Source: DYIB01 sp049320945 (GTDB lineage Bacteria; Pseudomonadota; Gammaproteobacteria; Burkholderiales; Rhodocyclaceae). From it: a DNA stretch of 6,740 bases. Position 1 is the first letter of the stretch. Each line of letters begins with the position of its first letter. The notes under the pieces were generated by a model. The model saw only the letters and a program-made list of their open reading frames with translations, was not told the origin of the DNA and made no database searches. The translations under genes were made by a program, and so were the position numbers. The stretch lies in NCBI GenBank assembly GCA_049320945.1, contig JBMOQT010000193.1, positions 1 to 6,740 of the forward strand, given 5' to 3'. This document shows, piece by piece, positions 5,381 to 6,740 of the stretch.

Positions 5381-5400
5381 GGTGGCGGCGCTACGCCACC
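5381..5400. promoter_or_regulatory. Perfect 7-bp inverted repeat in the corA/pnt spacer
   Basis: GGTGGCG (5381-5387) and CGCCACC (5394-5400) are exact inverses with a 6-nt spacer. The element touches the -35 of the predicted corA promoter and lies about 10-30 nt into the predicted pnt leader, ending 22 nt before the pntAA Shine-Dalgarno. It could be an operator for a dimeric regulator or a leader hairpin. Which of the two cannot be told from sequence. Confidence 0.45.
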
Positions 5401-5422
5401 GTTCCCACAACCAAGAAATCAC

Positions 5423-5430
5423 GGGGGGAA
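5423..5430 (+). promoter_or_regulatory. Ribosome-binding site fixing the pntAA start
   Basis: GGGGGGAA ends 4 nt before the ATG at 5435. It favours this start over the in-frame ATG at 5315, which would lie upstream of the predicted promoter and add 40 residues unlike the family. Confidence 0.7.
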
Positions 5431-5434
5431 TCCC

Positions 5435-6562
5435 ATGCCTCTGGTCATAGGCGTGCCCAAAGAGACGGCACCCGGAGAGCGGCGTGTCGCCGTAGTCCCG
5501 GAAGTGGTCAAGAAGCTCAAGAGCCTGGGCGCCGAGTTCTGCATCGAGCGCGGCGCCGGCAGCGAGAGCTATTTCCGCGACGAGGACTTCGGCGCCGCCG
5601 TCATCGCCGCGAACAGCAGCGAGGTCTTCGCCCAGTCGCAGCTCGTCTTCAAGGTGCAGGCGCCCACGGCGGACGAGATCCGGGCCATGAAGCCCGGTAC
5701 GGCGCTGATCGGCTTCCTGCAGCCCTATCAGAGCAAGGAGCGCATCGCCTTGCTGCGGGAGCGCAACATCACCAGTTTCGCAGTGGAGCTGATCCCGCGC
5801 ATCTCCCGCGCCCAGGCCATGGACGCCCTGTCGTCGCAGGCGGCGGTGGCGGGCTATCTGTGCCCCCTGATCGCCGCCAACCACTGCCCCAAGTTCTTCC
5901 CCATGATCACCTATGCCGCCGGCACCATCCGCCCGGCACGGGTGCTGGTGATCGGCGCCGGCGTCGCCGGCCTGCAGGCCATCGCCACGGCCAAGCGCCT
6001 GGGCGCCATCGTCGAGGCCTACGACGTGCGGCCGGAGACCAAGGAGCAGGTCGAGTCCCTGGGCGCCAAGTTCGTGGATACGGGCGTGTCGGCCGCTGGC
6101 GCGGGCGGCTACGCGCGCGAGCTGACGGAAGAGGAGAAGCGCATCCAGGCCGAGAAGCTGGGCAAGGCGGTGGCCAACTGCGACGTGCTGATCACCACCG
6201 CCGCGATTCCCGGCAAGCGCTCGCCGCTGATCATCACCGAGACCATGATCGCCGGCATGAAGAACGGCGCCGTGGTGGTGGACATGGCGGCCGAGGGCGG
6301 CGGCAACTGCGCCGGCACCTGCGCCGGCGAGACCGTGCAAGTAGGCGGCGTGACCATCATCGGTCCGGTGAACCTGCCTTCCCGCATGCCGGTGCACGCC
6401 TCCGAGATGTATGCGAAAAACCTGCTCAACTTCTTCCAGTCCTTCATCAAGGACGGGCAGCTGGCCCTCGACTGGAACGACGAAGTCATCGCCGGCGCCT
6501 GCCTGACCCACGAGGGGCAGTTGAAGCACGAAGGCGTCAAGAAAGTCCTAGGGGAGGCGTAA
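5435..6562 (+). CDS. pntAA: NAD(P) transhydrogenase subunit alpha part 1 (domain I)
   Basis: PntAA is the peripheral NAD(H)-binding domain I of proton-translocating transhydrogenase, which reduces NADP+ with NADH using the proton gradient. The 375 residues match the split alpha subunit of the Rhodospirillum rubrum type. It begins IGVPKETAPGERRVAVVPEVV like the alanine dehydrogenase/PNT N-terminal domain. The segment PRISRAQAMDALSSQ carries Arg122, Gln127, Asp130 and Ser133 at the spacing of the R. rubrum RQD loop (R127, Q132, D135, S138). The Rossmann motif is VIGAGVAGLQA (172-182), with acidic Asp197 in AYDVRPETK fitting NAD(H). The mobile loop lies around GGYARELTEEE (224-234, Tyr226), and later blocks include VVVDMAAEGGGNC and GPVNLPSRMPVHASEMYAKN (310-329). 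No membrane helix is expected. pntAB follows without a gap. Confidence 0.96.
   Translation: MPLVIGVPKETAPGERRVAVVPEVVKKLKSLGAEFCIERGAGSESYFRDEDFGAAVIAANSSEVFAQSQLVFKVQAPTADEIRAMKPGTALIGFLQPYQSKERIALLRERNITSFAVELIPRISRAQAMDALSSQAAVAGYLCPLIAANHCPKFFPMITYAAGTIRPARVLVIGAGVAGLQAIATAKRLGAIVEAYDVRPETKEQVESLGAKFVDTGVSAAGAGGYARELTEEEKRIQAEKLGKAVANCDVLITTAAIPGKRSPLIITETMIAGMKNGAVVVDMAAEGGGNCAGTCAGETVQVGGVTIIGPVNLPSRMPVHASEMYAKNLLNFFQSFIKDGQLALDWNDEVIAGACLTHEGQLKHEGVKKVLGEA
6550..6557 (+). promoter_or_regulatory. Ribosome-binding site of pntAB inside the end of pntAA
   Basis: AGGGGAGG lies in the last codons of pntAA and ends 5 nt before the pntAB ATG at 6563. With the TAA stop (6560-6562) directly abutting that ATG, this arrangement predicts translational coupling of the two subunits. 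Confidence 0.7.
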
Positions 6563-6740
6563 ATGGAAGGCTTCACGGCAATCTACATTTTCATGCTGGC
6601 GGCATTCACCGGCTACGAGGTCATCTCGCGCGTGCCGGTCATCCTGCACACGCCGCTGATGTCCGGCTCCAACTTCGTGCACGGCGTGGTGGTGGTCGGC
6701 GCCATGGTGGTGCTGGGCCGGGCCGATGCCAACGATCCGC
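6563..6740 (+). CDS. pntAB: NAD(P) transhydrogenase subunit alpha part 2 (partial)
   Basis: Fifty-nine codons are present before the window ends. The sequence contains TGYEVISRVPVILHTPLMSG followed by SNFVHGVVVVGAMVVLGRAD, which is the highly conserved N-terminal part of PntAB, the small membrane part of transhydrogenase domain II. A hydrophobic segment at residues 6-19 (AIYIFMLAAFTGYE) and another at about 44-55 (GVVVVGAMVVLG) fit the first membrane helices. PntAB joins PntB to form the proton channel in the inner membrane. The start abuts the pntAA stop. The rest of the gene, and presumably pntB, lies beyond the right edge. Confidence 0.94.
   Translation, partial: MEGFTAIYIFMLAAFTGYEVISRVPVILHTPLMSGSNFVHGVVVVGAMVVLGRADANDP

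Noticed and set aside
5354..6529. A 391-codon open frame antisense to pntAA
   Set aside because: It is rich in Gly/His/Ala/Asp and has no domain, while the plus strand encodes a canonical PntAA. It is a GC-driven shadow frame.

Overview
This is a GC-rich, gene-dense chromosomal window from a proteobacterium. A betaproteobacterium is the best guess. The grounds are the base composition, the split pntAA/pntAB transhydrogenase genes, a CorA of the Thermotoga maritima type, and a degenerate ACGCAAAG-type intergenic repeat of a kind I recall from such genomes. No comparison could be run, so the taxonomic call is an inference. I see no mobile element, CRISPR array, tRNA or rRNA.

Layout from left to right. 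(1) Positions 1-91 hold the last codons of an AMP-forming acyl-CoA ligase. (2) A 113-bp gap carries the short repeat and leads to a small hypothetical gene (205-501, +). (3) A MaoC-type enoyl-CoA hydratase (509-949, -) converges on it, with 7 bp between the stops. (4) A PP2C-type Ser/Thr protein phosphatase (about 1055-1825, +) diverges from the hydratase across a 105-bp spacer holding two inverted repeats. (5) A large soluble hybrid-sensor histidine kinase (1818-4064, -; GAF-PAS-GAF-HisKA-HATPase) meets the phosphatase tail to tail with an 8-bp overlap of coding sequence. (6) A CorA magnesium channel (4224-5291, -) lies 159 bp upstream of the kinase on the same strand. (7) The proton-translocating transhydrogenase genes pntAA (5435-6562, +) and pntAB (6563 to the window end, +) diverge from corA.

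Functionally the left end looks like acyl-CoA metabolism (ligase plus hydratase). The middle is signalling (phosphatase and an orphan kinase, with no response regulator or Ser/Thr kinase in view). The right end is ion and redox homeostasis (Mg2+ uptake; NADPH/NADH balance driven by the proton gradient). Nothing proves that the blocks work together.

The most interesting points are two. First, GAF domain 1 of the histidine kinase has a His and a Tyr at the same 22-residue spacing as the heme ligand and distal tyrosine of mycobacterial DosS, so it may be a heme-based gas or redox sensor joined to a different kinase module. Second, the corA and pntAA promoters appear to overlap almost completely, with a perfect inverted repeat next to them. 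I do not see a clearly new multigene system; most genes belong to well-known families.
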